Of a stretch of 64,000 nucleotides of DNA, positions 54,537-63,342 are shown in pieces. The stretch is from positions 806,001-870,000 of the forward strand of contig NZ_JAGTUK010000002.1 of assembly GCF_018224615.1 (NCBI RefSeq), written 5' to 3'. Below the pieces are notes generated by a model. That model was given only the letters and a program-made list of their open reading frames with translations. It had not been told where the DNA came from and did no database searches. Numbering within the stretch: position 1 is the first letter of the stretch; each line of letters starts with the position of its first letter. Both the position numbers and the translations under genes were made by a program. This DNA is from Microbacterium paraoxydans (lineage in GTDB: Bacteria > Actinomycetota > Actinomycetes > Actinomycetales > Microbacteriaceae).

Positions 54537-55478
54537 GTGACCCACGCCCGTCGACTGCCCGCGCCCCTGGCTCTCGGCGGAGCCGTCGCGATCGGCGTGA
54601 TGACCGCGATCCAGGCGCGGATCAACGGCGTTCTCGGGGTGCGGGTGGACAACGGCATCGTCGCGGGGTTCCTGTCCTTCTCCGTCGGCCTCGTGGCGCT
54701 CGCCGTCGTGATCTCGCTGCTGCCGTCCGCGCGGCGCGGGGCGCTGCGTCTGTGGCGGGGGATCCGTGCACGGACGGTGCCGTTCTGGATGCTCCTGGGC
54801 GGGGCATGCGGTGCCCTCACCGTGTCGACCCAGGGACTGACCGCCGGAGTTCTCGGAGTCTCGCTGTTCACCGTCGGAGTGGTGGCGGGGCAGACGTTGC
54901 ACGGCCTGGTGCTCGACCGGATCGGGTTCGGACCAGCGGGCGTGGTCGCGGTGACCCCCGGCCGGCTCCTCGGCGGGGCTCTGGCGCTCGCCGCAGTGGG
55001 GATCTCCCTGTCGGGCGACGTGCTGGCCTCGGCGCCGCTGTGGATGGTCGTGCTCCCGTTCCTCGCCGGAGTGGGTATCGCGTGGCAGGCGGCGACCAAT
55101 GGGCGTCTGGCACAGCGGGTGCAGTCGCCCATCGCCGCCACGCTCATGAGCTTCATCGCAGGAACACTCGTCCTCGCGGTCGCCGCGGGGGTGAGCGTTG
55201 CCGTGCGCGGGACTCCGCAGCCCCTTCCGCTGGAACCGTGGCTCTACCTGGGCGGCTTCCTCGGCGCGGCGTACATCCTGCTCGGCGCGTTCATCGTGGC
55301 GCACACCGGGGTGCTGTTGATGGGCCTCGGGTCGGTCCTGGGGCAGCTCGTGACCTCGGTGGTGATCGACGTGCTGTGGCCCACCGAGGCGGGGCCGGCG
55401 CTGTGGCAAGTCATCGCGATGGTCGTCGTGGCCGTGGGGTCGGTCGTGGTGGCGGTGCCGTGGCGGCGCCGACGCTGA
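54537..55478 (+). CDS. DMT-superfamily transporter (DUF606/YdcZ-like)
   Basis: A 313-residue membrane protein with ten predicted helices in two similar halves, each starting with a motif like AIGVMTAIQARINGVLG and IAWQAATNGRLAQRV. Members of this group are small-molecule exporters of unknown substrate. The stop lies one base before that of the convergent nitroreductase gene, so the two 3' ends nearly overlap. Confidence 0.82.
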   Translation: MTHARRLPAPLALGGAVAIGVMTAIQARINGVLGVRVDNGIVAGFLSFSVGLVALAVVISLLPSARRGALRLWRGIRARTVPFWMLLGGACGALTVSTQGLTAGVLGVSLFTVGVVAGQTLHGLVLDRIGFGPAGVVAVTPGRLLGGALALAAVGISLSGDVLASAPLWMVVLPFLAGVGIAWQAATNGRLAQRVQSPIAATLMSFIAGTLVLAVAAGVSVAVRGTPQPLPLEPWLYLGGFLGAAYILLGAFIVAHTGVLLMGLGSVLGQLVTSVVIDVLWPTEAGPALWQVIAMVVVAVGSVVVAVPWRRRR

Positions 55479-55479
55479 C

Positions 55480-56205
55480 TCAGGCGGATTTCTTCTTCGC
55501 CTTCTTGGCCTTCTTCTTCGCCTTCTTCGCCTTCTTCTTCGCCTTCTTGGCGGCCTTCTTCGCCTTCTTCTCCGCACGCTCGGCCTCGGTCTGCGCGGCA
55601 GCGTCCCGGTCGGCTGCCCCGGACGTCGCATCATGCGCCGGGGAGTCCGCGAGTGCCTCGGCCGGGGCACCGGCGGGGAGCCGCGTCAGCAGTCTGCGCG
55701 CGTCGACGGCCTTGCGCCGTCCCGGCGACTTCCCGTGCGGCTTGTCGCCGACGTAGAGCCAGCCCAGCAGTTCCTCGTCGTCGGTGAGGCCGTGCATCGC
55801 GGCGACCGGCTGCGAACGCGTGTAGTGGCCGGTCCGCCAGATCACGCCCCAGCCAGCCTCATCGAGCAGCAGACTGAGGACGTGGGCGACACCGGAGGCG
55901 ACCGCCTCCTGCTCCCACCGCGGCACCTTCTCGCTGGGCCGATAGCTTGCGACCACCGCGATCAGCAGGGGAGCCCGCAGCGGCTTCGTCGATGGCGCGT
56001 CGTCCCCCTGGGCCTGCGCGATCGCCGCGCCGAGCGCCTCGCGGTCGGAACCCCGCAGCTCGATCAGGCGCCACGGGCGCAGAGACGAGTGGTCCGCGAC
56101 GCGCCCCGCCGCCGCCACGAGAGTCAGCAGCTCCTCCCGGCCCGGCGCGGTGTCGCCCACCTTCGACCAGGACTGCCGTGCGCGCACGGCGTCGAGCGCG
56201 CTCAC
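55480..56205 (-). CDS. Nitroreductase-family protein with polylysine tail
   Basis: A 241-residue protein. Residues 1 to about 165 are an FMN-binding nitroreductase-like domain: VRARQSWSKVGD near the start, ADHSSLRPWRLIEL for the flavin loop, and GWGVIWRTGHYTRS. The last ~35 residues are almost only lysine and alanine (repeats of KKAKK), unlike any nitroreductase and similar to histone H1-like tails. The GTG at 56205 overlaps the msrB stop (GTGA). The catalytic substrate is unknown. Confidence 0.82.
   Translation of the reverse strand: MSALDAVRARQSWSKVGDTAPGREELLTLVAAAGRVADHSSLRPWRLIELRGSDREALGAAIAQAQGDDAPSTKPLRAPLLIAVVASYRPSEKVPRWEQEAVASGVAHVLSLLLDEAGWGVIWRTGHYTRSQPVAAMHGLTDDEELLGWLYVGDKPHGKSPGRRKAVDARRLLTRLPAGAPAEALADSPAHDATSGAADRDAAAQTEAERAEKKAKKAAKKAKKKAKKAKKKAKKAKKKSA
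55483..55580 (-). repeat. Coding repeat for KKAKK-type tail
   Basis: Repeated AAG AAG GCG AAG codons near the 3' end of the nitroreductase gene; low-complexity and prone to length change. Confidence 0.7.
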
Positions 56206-56606
56206 GACTCGTCTGGCGTGAAGTTCAGCGCGATCGAGTTCATGCAGTAGCGGTCGCCCGTCGGCGTGCCGAAACCGTCCGGGAAGACGTGCCCGAGGTG
56301 CGAGCCGCACGTGGCGCAGCGGACCTCGGTGCGCACCATGCCGAGACTGTCGTCCTCCAGAAGCTCGACGGCGTCCGGCCGGATGGACTCATAGAAGCTC
56401 GGCCAGCCGCACCCGGAGTCGAACTTCGTGCCGCTCTTGAACAGCTCGGCGCCGCACGCTCCGCACGTGTAGAGCCCGGCACGCTCTTCGTCCAGCAGCT
56501 CGCCGGTCCAGGCGCGCTCGGTGGCGGCTTGTCGCAGCACGGCATACTGCTCTTCGCCGAGCTCCTTGCGCCACTCGTCTTCGGTCTTGTCCACGCTGTA
56601 CGGCAT
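56202..56606 (-). CDS. msrB: Peptide-methionine (R)-S-oxide reductase
   Basis: A 134-residue MsrB, repairing oxidised methionine. Structural zinc cysteines are in TCGACG and RCATCGSH; the catalytic Cys is in RYCMNSIAL near residue 122, and GWPSF and HVFPDG complete the site. GAGGAGG precedes the ATG. The nitroreductase GTG overlaps its stop, suggesting a shared redox-stress role. Confidence 0.95.
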   Translation of the reverse strand: MPYSVDKTEDEWRKELGEEQYAVLRQAATERAWTGELLDEERAGLYTCGACGAELFKSGTKFDSGCGWPSFYESIRPDAVELLEDDSLGMVRTEVRCATCGSHLGHVFPDGFGTPTGDRYCMNSIALNFTPDES

Positions 56607-56678
56607 TGCGTCCTCCTCGGGTCGTCTCCATTCTCCACGCTGGGGCGGGGTCTCGGCGCTGCGCGTCAGAATGGACGC

Positions 56679-57671
56679 ATGACCGACGCGATCCGGGAAC
56701 GCTACCTCCGCTTCGCGCGCGACGAGGCGCCGGGGCGCAGCGCCCTGTACGGCGAGTGGGCCGCCGGTGTCGCAGAAGACGGGGAGATGCGCGACCTTCT
56801 GCGGCGGATCCCGGAGACGCATCGCCAGCCGCCGCTCGTGTTCGCCGTGTCACGACTCCTGGGGGCGCCGCTCGAGGGCTACGCCCCGTGGCGGAACTTC
56901 GTGCTGTCGCACGCGGAGCCGCTGGTTGCCGAATGCACGGTGCGCTCGCTGCAGACCAACGAGCCGCTGCGGCTGGCGGCGCTGCTTCCGGCGCTGTCCG
57001 AGATCGAGGGGCCGATCGCGCTGCTCGAGGTCGGGGCGTCGGCGGGGTTGTGCCTCTATCCCGACCGCTACTCCTACCGATACCTCACGGCCGACGGTGC
57101 GGTGCGGCTCGCCCTCGATCCTCGTGACGGTCCGTCGGAGGTGGTGCTCGAGAGCAGGGTGACGGGACCGATGCCGGCGCTGCGACTGCCCGACGTCGTG
57201 TGGCGCGCGGGCATCGACCTGGCGCCGCTCGACGCCGCGAACGCCGCGGATCGGCAGTGGCTGCGCGGGCTCGTGTGGCCGGGGGAGACGGGGCGCGAGA
57301 GCCGGATGGAAGCCGCGCTCGACATCGCGTCCGCGGATCCGCCGCTGCTGCTGGCGGGCGACGCAGCGGATCGGCTGGACGAGCTCGTGGCGCTGGCCCC
57401 GGAGGACGCGACGCTGGTGATCACGACCCCGGGGGTGCTGGTGCACGTGCCGCGTCCGGCGAGGGAAGCCCTCGTCGCGCGCATCGGCGAACAGCGGGCA
57501 CGGTGGATCACGATCGACCCTCCGGGGCTGCTCGACGTGTGGGAGCCGGCGGTGGACGCGGCGACCTGGCCCGGCTTCGTCGTGGCGCTCGACCGGCGGG
57601 TCAGGGCAGCCGCCGATCCGCTCGGGAGTTGGTGGGAGTGGCGCGCGGGGGAACGTGGCCCGGCGTCCTAA
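56679..57671 (+). CDS. DUF2332 family protein
   Basis: A 330-residue protein of a family common in actinobacteria. EGPIALLEVGASAGLCLYPDRYSY resembles a SAM-binding motif I, and PPLLLAGDAADRLDEL and FVVALDRRV follow, so it might be a divergent methyltransferase, though this is unproven. The ATG is preceded by CAGAAT and six bases, matching the leaderless spacing with an off-consensus -10. It is divergent from msrB. Confidence 0.8.
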   Translation: MTDAIRERYLRFARDEAPGRSALYGEWAAGVAEDGEMRDLLRRIPETHRQPPLVFAVSRLLGAPLEGYAPWRNFVLSHAEPLVAECTVRSLQTNEPLRLAALLPALSEIEGPIALLEVGASAGLCLYPDRYSYRYLTADGAVRLALDPRDGPSEVVLESRVTGPMPALRLPDVVWRAGIDLAPLDAANAADRQWLRGLVWPGETGRESRMEAALDIASADPPLLLAGDAADRLDELVALAPEDATLVITTPGVLVHVPRPAREALVARIGEQRARWITIDPPGLLDVWEPAVDAATWPGFVVALDRRVRAAADPLGSWWEWRAGERGPAS

Positions 57672-57674
57672 CCT
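57669..57674 (+). promoter_or_regulatory. -10 element of leaderless DUF3263 gene
   Basis: TAACCT, six bases (GGAGCC), ATG at 57681. Confidence 0.5.
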
Positions 57675-57680
57675 GGAGCC

Positions 57681-57938
57681 ATGCTCGGAGACCTCACGGA
57701 GCGCGACCGCGCGATCCTCGCCCTCGAAGCCGCGTGGCCGCGGCACGGCGGCATGAAGGAAGAGGTCATCCGCAACACTCTCGGCATGAGTGCGGCGCGC
57801 TACTACCAGCTGCTCGGGCGGCTCATCGATTCAGAGGCGGCCCTGGCGTTCGATCCCGTCCTCGTGCGTCGGCTGCGTCGTCTCCGCGACACCCGGGGCG
57901 CTCGTCGGGCAGCCCGCATGCCGGGTTTCGTCGGCTGA
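57681..57938 (+). CDS. DUF3263 protein (helix-turn-helix-like)
   Basis: An 85-residue actinobacterial protein. LTERDRAILALEAAWPRHGGMKEEVIRNTLGMSAARYYQLLGRLI is the DUF3263 core and looks like a winged-helix DNA-binding fold with a recognition helix SAARYYQLL. A basic tail (RRLRRLRDTR) follows. It usually precedes a LytR C-terminal-domain gene, as here. A regulatory role is likely but untested. Confidence 0.85.
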   Translation: MLGDLTERDRAILALEAAWPRHGGMKEEVIRNTLGMSAARYYQLLGRLIDSEAALAFDPVLVRRLRRLRDTRGARRAARMPGFVG

Positions 57939-57994
57939 CGCGCTCCCGCACCGTGCGCGGACACCCGGGTCGCGGATTGCCAGGGTCGTGCCGC

Positions 57995-58000
57995 TAGCAT
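57995..58000 (+). promoter_or_regulatory. -10 element of leaderless LytR_C gene
   Basis: TAGCAT, six bases (CGAGGG), GTG at 58007. Confidence 0.5.
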
Positions 58001-58006
58001 CGAGGG

Positions 58007-58585
58007 GTGTCCAAGCCCTCCCGTGACCGATTCGACGACGTTCCCCGCTCCTCCGGCCGCGTGGGAGCCCACCGTGCTGAAGCCCCTGGCATGAACGGCT
58101 GGGTCGTGCTGCTGTGGTCGTTCGTGGCCGCTCTCGTGCTGATCATCGCCGGCATCTTCGGCTCCCTCGTGGTGATGGGTCGCATCGAGCTGTTCCCGGA
58201 GGCGGGGCCGAGCGCGGCGCCCACGCCGGAGGAGACCGGTGTGATCGACCCGAGCTACTCCGTCATGATCCTCAACGCGACGCCGGATTCCGGCCTGGAC
58301 GATCAGATGCGCGACACGCTCATCAACGCCGGGTGGCCGGCCGGCATCGTGTTCGCCACGGACAGCGCGAGCGATGACTTCTCGACCACGACGATCTACT
58401 ACGTCGACGACGCCGACGAGCAGGCGGCCGTGGGGCTCGCCGGTGTGATCGGTGGCGCATCCGTGAAGCAGGGCGACTTCTACGCCGATCTGAACGACAC
58501 AGGGGGCAAGCAGCTGACCGTGGTGATCGGTCTCGATCGCTCGGCATCCGCACCCGAGGACTCGGAGGACACTCCCGCTCCCTGA
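58007..58585 (+). CDS. LytR C-terminal domain membrane protein
   Basis: A 192-residue protein with a 28-residue charged cytoplasmic part, one membrane helix (about 31-58) and an outside LytR_C domain beginning SVMILNATPDSG, a domain found at the end of cell-wall polymer ligases but here alone. The C terminus is acidic and Ser/Pro-rich. It probably helps cell-envelope assembly or regulation. The start fits TAGCAT-N6-GTG. It precedes groEL by 121 bases. Confidence 0.82.
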   Translation: MSKPSRDRFDDVPRSSGRVGAHRAEAPGMNGWVVLLWSFVAALVLIIAGIFGSLVVMGRIELFPEAGPSAAPTPEETGVIDPSYSVMILNATPDSGLDDQMRDTLINAGWPAGIVFATDSASDDFSTTTIYYVDDADEQAAVGLAGVIGGASVKQGDFYADLNDTGGKQLTVVIGLDRSASAPEDSEDTPAP

Positions 58586-58609
58586 GCCCTCCGAGGACGG
58601 GCGGCGCGG

Positions 58610-58636
58610 CTTGCACTCGATGGTGTCGAGTGCCAG
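58610..58636. promoter_or_regulatory. Second, degenerate CIRCE-like element
   Basis: CTTGCACTC-N9-GAGTGCCAG keeps the exact nine-base spacing and 7 of 9 CIRCE bases in each arm. It covers the -35 and spacer of the groEL promoter. Confidence 0.5.
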
Positions 58637-58639
58637 AAT
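58611..58639 (+). promoter_or_regulatory. groEL promoter
   Basis: TTGCAC (58611-58616) and CAGAAT (58634-58639), 17 bp apart, overlapped by a second CIRCE-like dyad. Confidence 0.7.
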
Positions 58640-58643
58640 GGCG

Positions 58644-58670
58644 TTAGCACTCTCTTACTCTGAGTGCTAA
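58644..58670. promoter_or_regulatory. CIRCE operator (HrcA site)
   Basis: A perfect TTAGCACTC-N9-GAGTGCTAA, downstream of the promoter and 36 bases before the groEL ATG. HrcA bound here would block transcription at normal temperature. Confidence 0.95.
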
Positions 58671-60326
<1,656 letters not shown>

Positions 60327-60340
60327 TCCCGCCACACTGA

Positions 60341-60374
60341 CAGAACGCCCCCGGCTCCGGCCGGGGGCGTTCTG
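60341..60374. terminator. Terminator after groEL
   Basis: 15-bp arms CAGAACGCCCCCGGC and GCCGGGGGCGTTCTG, loop TCCG, then TGTTTC. It also serves the convergent WXG100 gene. Confidence 0.85.
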
Positions 60375-60400
60375 TGTTTCAGGCGCGGACGCGGCGGCGG

Positions 60401-60688
60401 TCAGCGGAACAGGCTTGCCGAGTACTGATCCGCGTCTGCGTACTGCGTCGCCACGGAGCCGAGCGACGTGCCGATGCCGTCGAGCACCTGCTCGACGTGC
60501 AGTTGCGCGCCCTGCCACTGCTCGGCGCAGCCCTGGAACGCGGTGGACGCCGCGCCGGCCCAGGACGACTGCAGCGCCCGAAGCTGCGCCATGAGAGTCG
60601 ACGATTCGGCTCGCAGACGCTCCATGGTCGCGCGGGTGGCCGCGTGTGCGGCGTGAACGGCATCGGTGTCGACGGTGAATACGGTCAT
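60401..60688 (-). CDS. WXG100-family protein, orphan
   Basis: A 95-residue helical hairpin protein. The WXG turn is SSWAGAAS near residue 44, and a second helix follows with FQGCAEQWQGAQLHVEQVL. Members are type VII (ESX) secretion substrates, usually encoded as pairs. No partner or ESX machinery gene is in this window, and no C-terminal YxxxD/E is obvious. AAGGAG lies upstream of the ATG at 60688. Confidence 0.85.
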   Translation of the reverse strand: MTVFTVDTDAVHAAHAATRATMERLRAESSTLMAQLRALQSSWAGAASTAFQGCAEQWQGAQLHVEQVLDGIGTSLGSVATQYADADQYSASLFR

Positions 60689-60832
60689 GAGAAGCTCCTT
60701 CATCTCGGAGCTTCCGAACCTAGGCGCGCGGCCCGTCGGTCGAAGCGTCCCAGCGGTCTCGCGGCCGGCTCCTGGGGACAGCGTGGTCTCGCGCCGCCTC
60801 GTGCAGAGTCCGAGTCGCGGCGGCCACCGAGG

Positions 60833-62521
60833 TCACGGAAGGTCGAGCGGATCGATCGGTTGTGTGTCCTCGAGCAGGTGCGCCGGGGTGGCCTGTGCCG
60901 GTGCGAGGGGCAGCGTGACCGTGAACGTGGCCCCGCCACCCGGGCTCTCGGACACCGCGATGTCGCCGTTGAGCGCCTTGAGGATCGACGCCACGATCGC
61001 CAGGCCCAGCCCGGACCCACCGGTCTCCCTGGCGCGCGACGTGTCCGCCCGCCAGAACCGCTCGAAGATCTGCTCCCGGATCTGCGGCGGCACACCTTCG
61101 CCGTGGTCCACGATGGCGATGCTCGCGGTGCCCGCAACACGGTCCGAATCCACCACGATCTCGATCGGGCTGTCCTCGGCGGAGAATCGCCGCGCGTTGC
61201 CCAGGAGATTGGTCACGACCTGGCGTACCTTGTTCTCCTCGCCGAGCACAATCGGCGGGGTGCGCACCGGGATGTCCTGCACCTCGCTGAAGTCGATCGC
61301 GGGCGGCTCCTCCGTCTGCTTGGCGCGACGGCGCAGGCGCGACAGCGGGGCGAGCGGGCGCACGCGCGGTGCCGGCGCTGGTTCGATCGGGACGACCGGC
61401 GTCCGCACCGGAGCCGTCGGCACGTTCTCCAGGGTCCGATCGATCACCGAGATCACGCGACCGGGAGCCGCCGCGCGGACATCGAGTGCCGCATCCCGGG
61501 CGATGGGCCGCAGGTCGAGCGGCTCGATCTGCGGCTCCCGCTCCTCGTCCAAGCGCGCCAGGGCCAGCAGATCCTCCACCAGCACGCCCATCCGGATCGC
61601 TTCCTTCTCGATGCGCTCCATTGCCCTGGCGGTGTCTTCCTCGCCCGTGATCGCACCCATGCGGTAGAGCTCGGCGTATCCGCGAACGCTCACCAGCGGA
61701 GTGCGCAGCTCGTGGCTCGCATCGCCGATGAAGCGGCGCATCTGCTGCACCGTGCGGTCGCGCTGGGCGAGGGACCGATCGACGCGGTCGAGCATCGTGT
61801 TGATCGCCGCGTTGAGGCGACCGACCTCCGTGGTCGGCTCCAGATCGGTGAGCCGCTGCCGGAAGTCGCCCGCCGCGATCGACATGGCCGTCTGCTCCAC
61901 CTGGCCCAGTCGTCGGAACGTCAGGGTCACCAGACCGCGAGTGAGCAGAGCCGCGACGAAGATGGTGATCAGAGCGATCGTGATGTAGATGCCGAAGTAC
62001 TGACTGATGATGCGATCCGCTTCGGCCAGCGGCAGCGCGACCATCTGGATGCTGAGCGGCGTGCCCTCCTGCTGCACCAGCGCGACAGCGCCGTGATACA
62101 CGCTGCCGTTGTCCCCTTCCAGGGAAAGGACCTTGTCCTCGTTGGCCTGGGCTTCCGAGAGCGAGTACTCCGCAGGGAAGAAGGGCGCGCGGCCCGAGGC
62201 GCTCGGGGCGGTCGCGCGGAGAGCACCCTCGGCGTCGTACACCGCGAAGGAGAAGTCTCGCGGCTTCTCGTCGCGAGGCGTGTACGTGGTGACCCCGTCG
62301 ATCGTGGTGGTGTCGAAGTAGCGCTCGATCAGGTTGCTCGTGACCAGCGCGGGAAGCTGCGCGTTGATGTTCTCGACGAGCGCGTTGCGCAGCAGCGGAA
62401 CCGTGCCGATCCCGGCCACCAGCAGGCCCAGCGCGAGCACCGCGACCGTGACGCCCGTGACCTTGGCGCGGAGGCTGATGCGGCGCCACCACGTGGTCAC
62501 CGCATCCGGCTTGTGCGCCAT
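60833..62521 (-). CDS. Sensor histidine kinase (MprB/TrcS-like)
   Basis: A 562-residue two-helix membrane kinase. Helices lie at about 21-43 and 176-196, separated by a periplasmic sensor. HAMP follows, then IGDASHELRTPLVSV with the phospho-His, NLLGNARRF, VDHGEGVP and GGSGLGLAIVAS. A Pro/Arg-rich insertion of about 60 residues (APAPRVRPLAPLSRLRRRAK) lies between the dimerisation and ATPase domains and is unusual. The response-regulator gene lies upstream in the same direction; the gap is 55 bases. Confidence 0.9.
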   Translation of the reverse strand: MAHKPDAVTTWWRRISLRAKVTGVTVAVLALGLLVAGIGTVPLLRNALVENINAQLPALVTSNLIERYFDTTTIDGVTTYTPRDEKPRDFSFAVYDAEGALRATAPSASGRAPFFPAEYSLSEAQANEDKVLSLEGDNGSVYHGAVALVQQEGTPLSIQMVALPLAEADRIISQYFGIYITIALITIFVAALLTRGLVTLTFRRLGQVEQTAMSIAAGDFRQRLTDLEPTTEVGRLNAAINTMLDRVDRSLAQRDRTVQQMRRFIGDASHELRTPLVSVRGYAELYRMGAITGEEDTARAMERIEKEAIRMGVLVEDLLALARLDEEREPQIEPLDLRPIARDAALDVRAAAPGRVISVIDRTLENVPTAPVRTPVVPIEPAPAPRVRPLAPLSRLRRRAKQTEEPPAIDFSEVQDIPVRTPPIVLGEENKVRQVVTNLLGNARRFSAEDSPIEIVVDSDRVAGTASIAIVDHGEGVPPQIREQIFERFWRADTSRARETGGSGLGLAIVASILKALNGDIAVSESPGGGATFTVTLPLAPAQATPAHLLEDTQPIDPLDLP

Positions 62522-62576
62522 GCGGCCCTCCCTGCTGTGACGATCGCGCCGACGACGGCGGACTCGTGCGTGGTCG

Positions 62577-63269
62577 TCAGACCGTCTTGCCGACCTTGAG
62601 CATGTAGCCGAAACCGCGCTTCGTCTGGATGAGCGACTCCTCGGTGTGCGGGTCGATCTTCCGGCGCAGGTACGAGATGTAGCTCTCCACGATGCCGGCG
62701 TCGCCGTTGAAGTCGTACTCCCAGACGTGGTCGAGGATCTGCGCCTTCGAGAGCACGCGGTTGGGGTTGAGCATCAGGTAGCGCAGGAGCTTGAACTCGG
62801 TGGGGCTCAGCTCGATGGGCTCCTTGCCCACGTGGACGTCGTGAGTGTCCTGATCCATCGAGAGCTCGCCCGCGCGGATGATCGACTCCTCGTCGGCCTG
62901 CATCGTGCGGCGCAGGATGGCCTGGGCGCGGGCCACGATCTCGTCGAGGCTGAACGGCTTGGTGACGTAGTCGTCGCCGCCGGCGTTCAGGCCCTCGATC
63001 TTGTCGTCCGTGCCGTCCTTCGCGGTGAGGAACAGGATGGGAGCGGTGAAGCCGGCGCCGCGGAGGCGCTTGGTCACGCTGAAGCCATTCATGTCGGGCA
63101 GCATGACGTCCAGGATGATGAGGTCGGGCTCCTCCTCGAGGACGGCCGAGATCGTGGCGGCGCCGTTGGCGACCGTCTTCACCTGGAACCCGGCGAAGCT
63201 GAGACCCGTGGAGAGCAGGTCACGGATGTTGGGCTCGTCGTCGACGACCAGGATGCGCGCAGCAGTCAT
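62577..63269 (-). CDS. OmpR-family response regulator (PhoP/TrcR-like)
   Basis: A 230-residue regulator. The receiver has VVDDEPNIRDLLS, phospho-Asp 54 in ILDVMLPDMNG and Lys in YVTKPFSLDEI; the winged helix has LDHVWEYDFNGDAGIVESYISYLRRKID, very close to mycobacterial PhoP/TrcR proteins. The start at 63269 fits CATAAT-N6-ATG. It is the partner of the kinase immediately downstream. The stimulus is unknown. Confidence 0.92.
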   Translation of the reverse strand: MTAARILVVDDEPNIRDLLSTGLSFAGFQVKTVANGAATISAVLEEEPDLIILDVMLPDMNGFSVTKRLRGAGFTAPILFLTAKDGTDDKIEGLNAGGDDYVTKPFSLDEIVARAQAILRRTMQADEESIIRAGELSMDQDTHDVHVGKEPIELSPTEFKLLRYLMLNPNRVLSKAQILDHVWEYDFNGDAGIVESYISYLRRKIDPHTEESLIQTKRGFGYMLKVGKTV

Positions 63270-63275
63270 GTCCCC

Positions 63276-63281
63276 ATTATG
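63276..63281 (-). promoter_or_regulatory. -10 element of leaderless response-regulator gene
   Basis: Minus strand CATAAT, six bases (GGGGAC), ATG at 63269. Confidence 0.5.
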
Positions 63282-63342
63282 GTGACTTCGGCCATGCGGT
63301 TGCTGATTACCTTCGGAGCGCCGGGAGCCGAAGCTCCGCGGC

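Noticed and set aside
60374..62599. A 741-codon open frame opposite the sensor kinase
   Set aside because: The sensor kinase on the other strand is complete and full of motifs.
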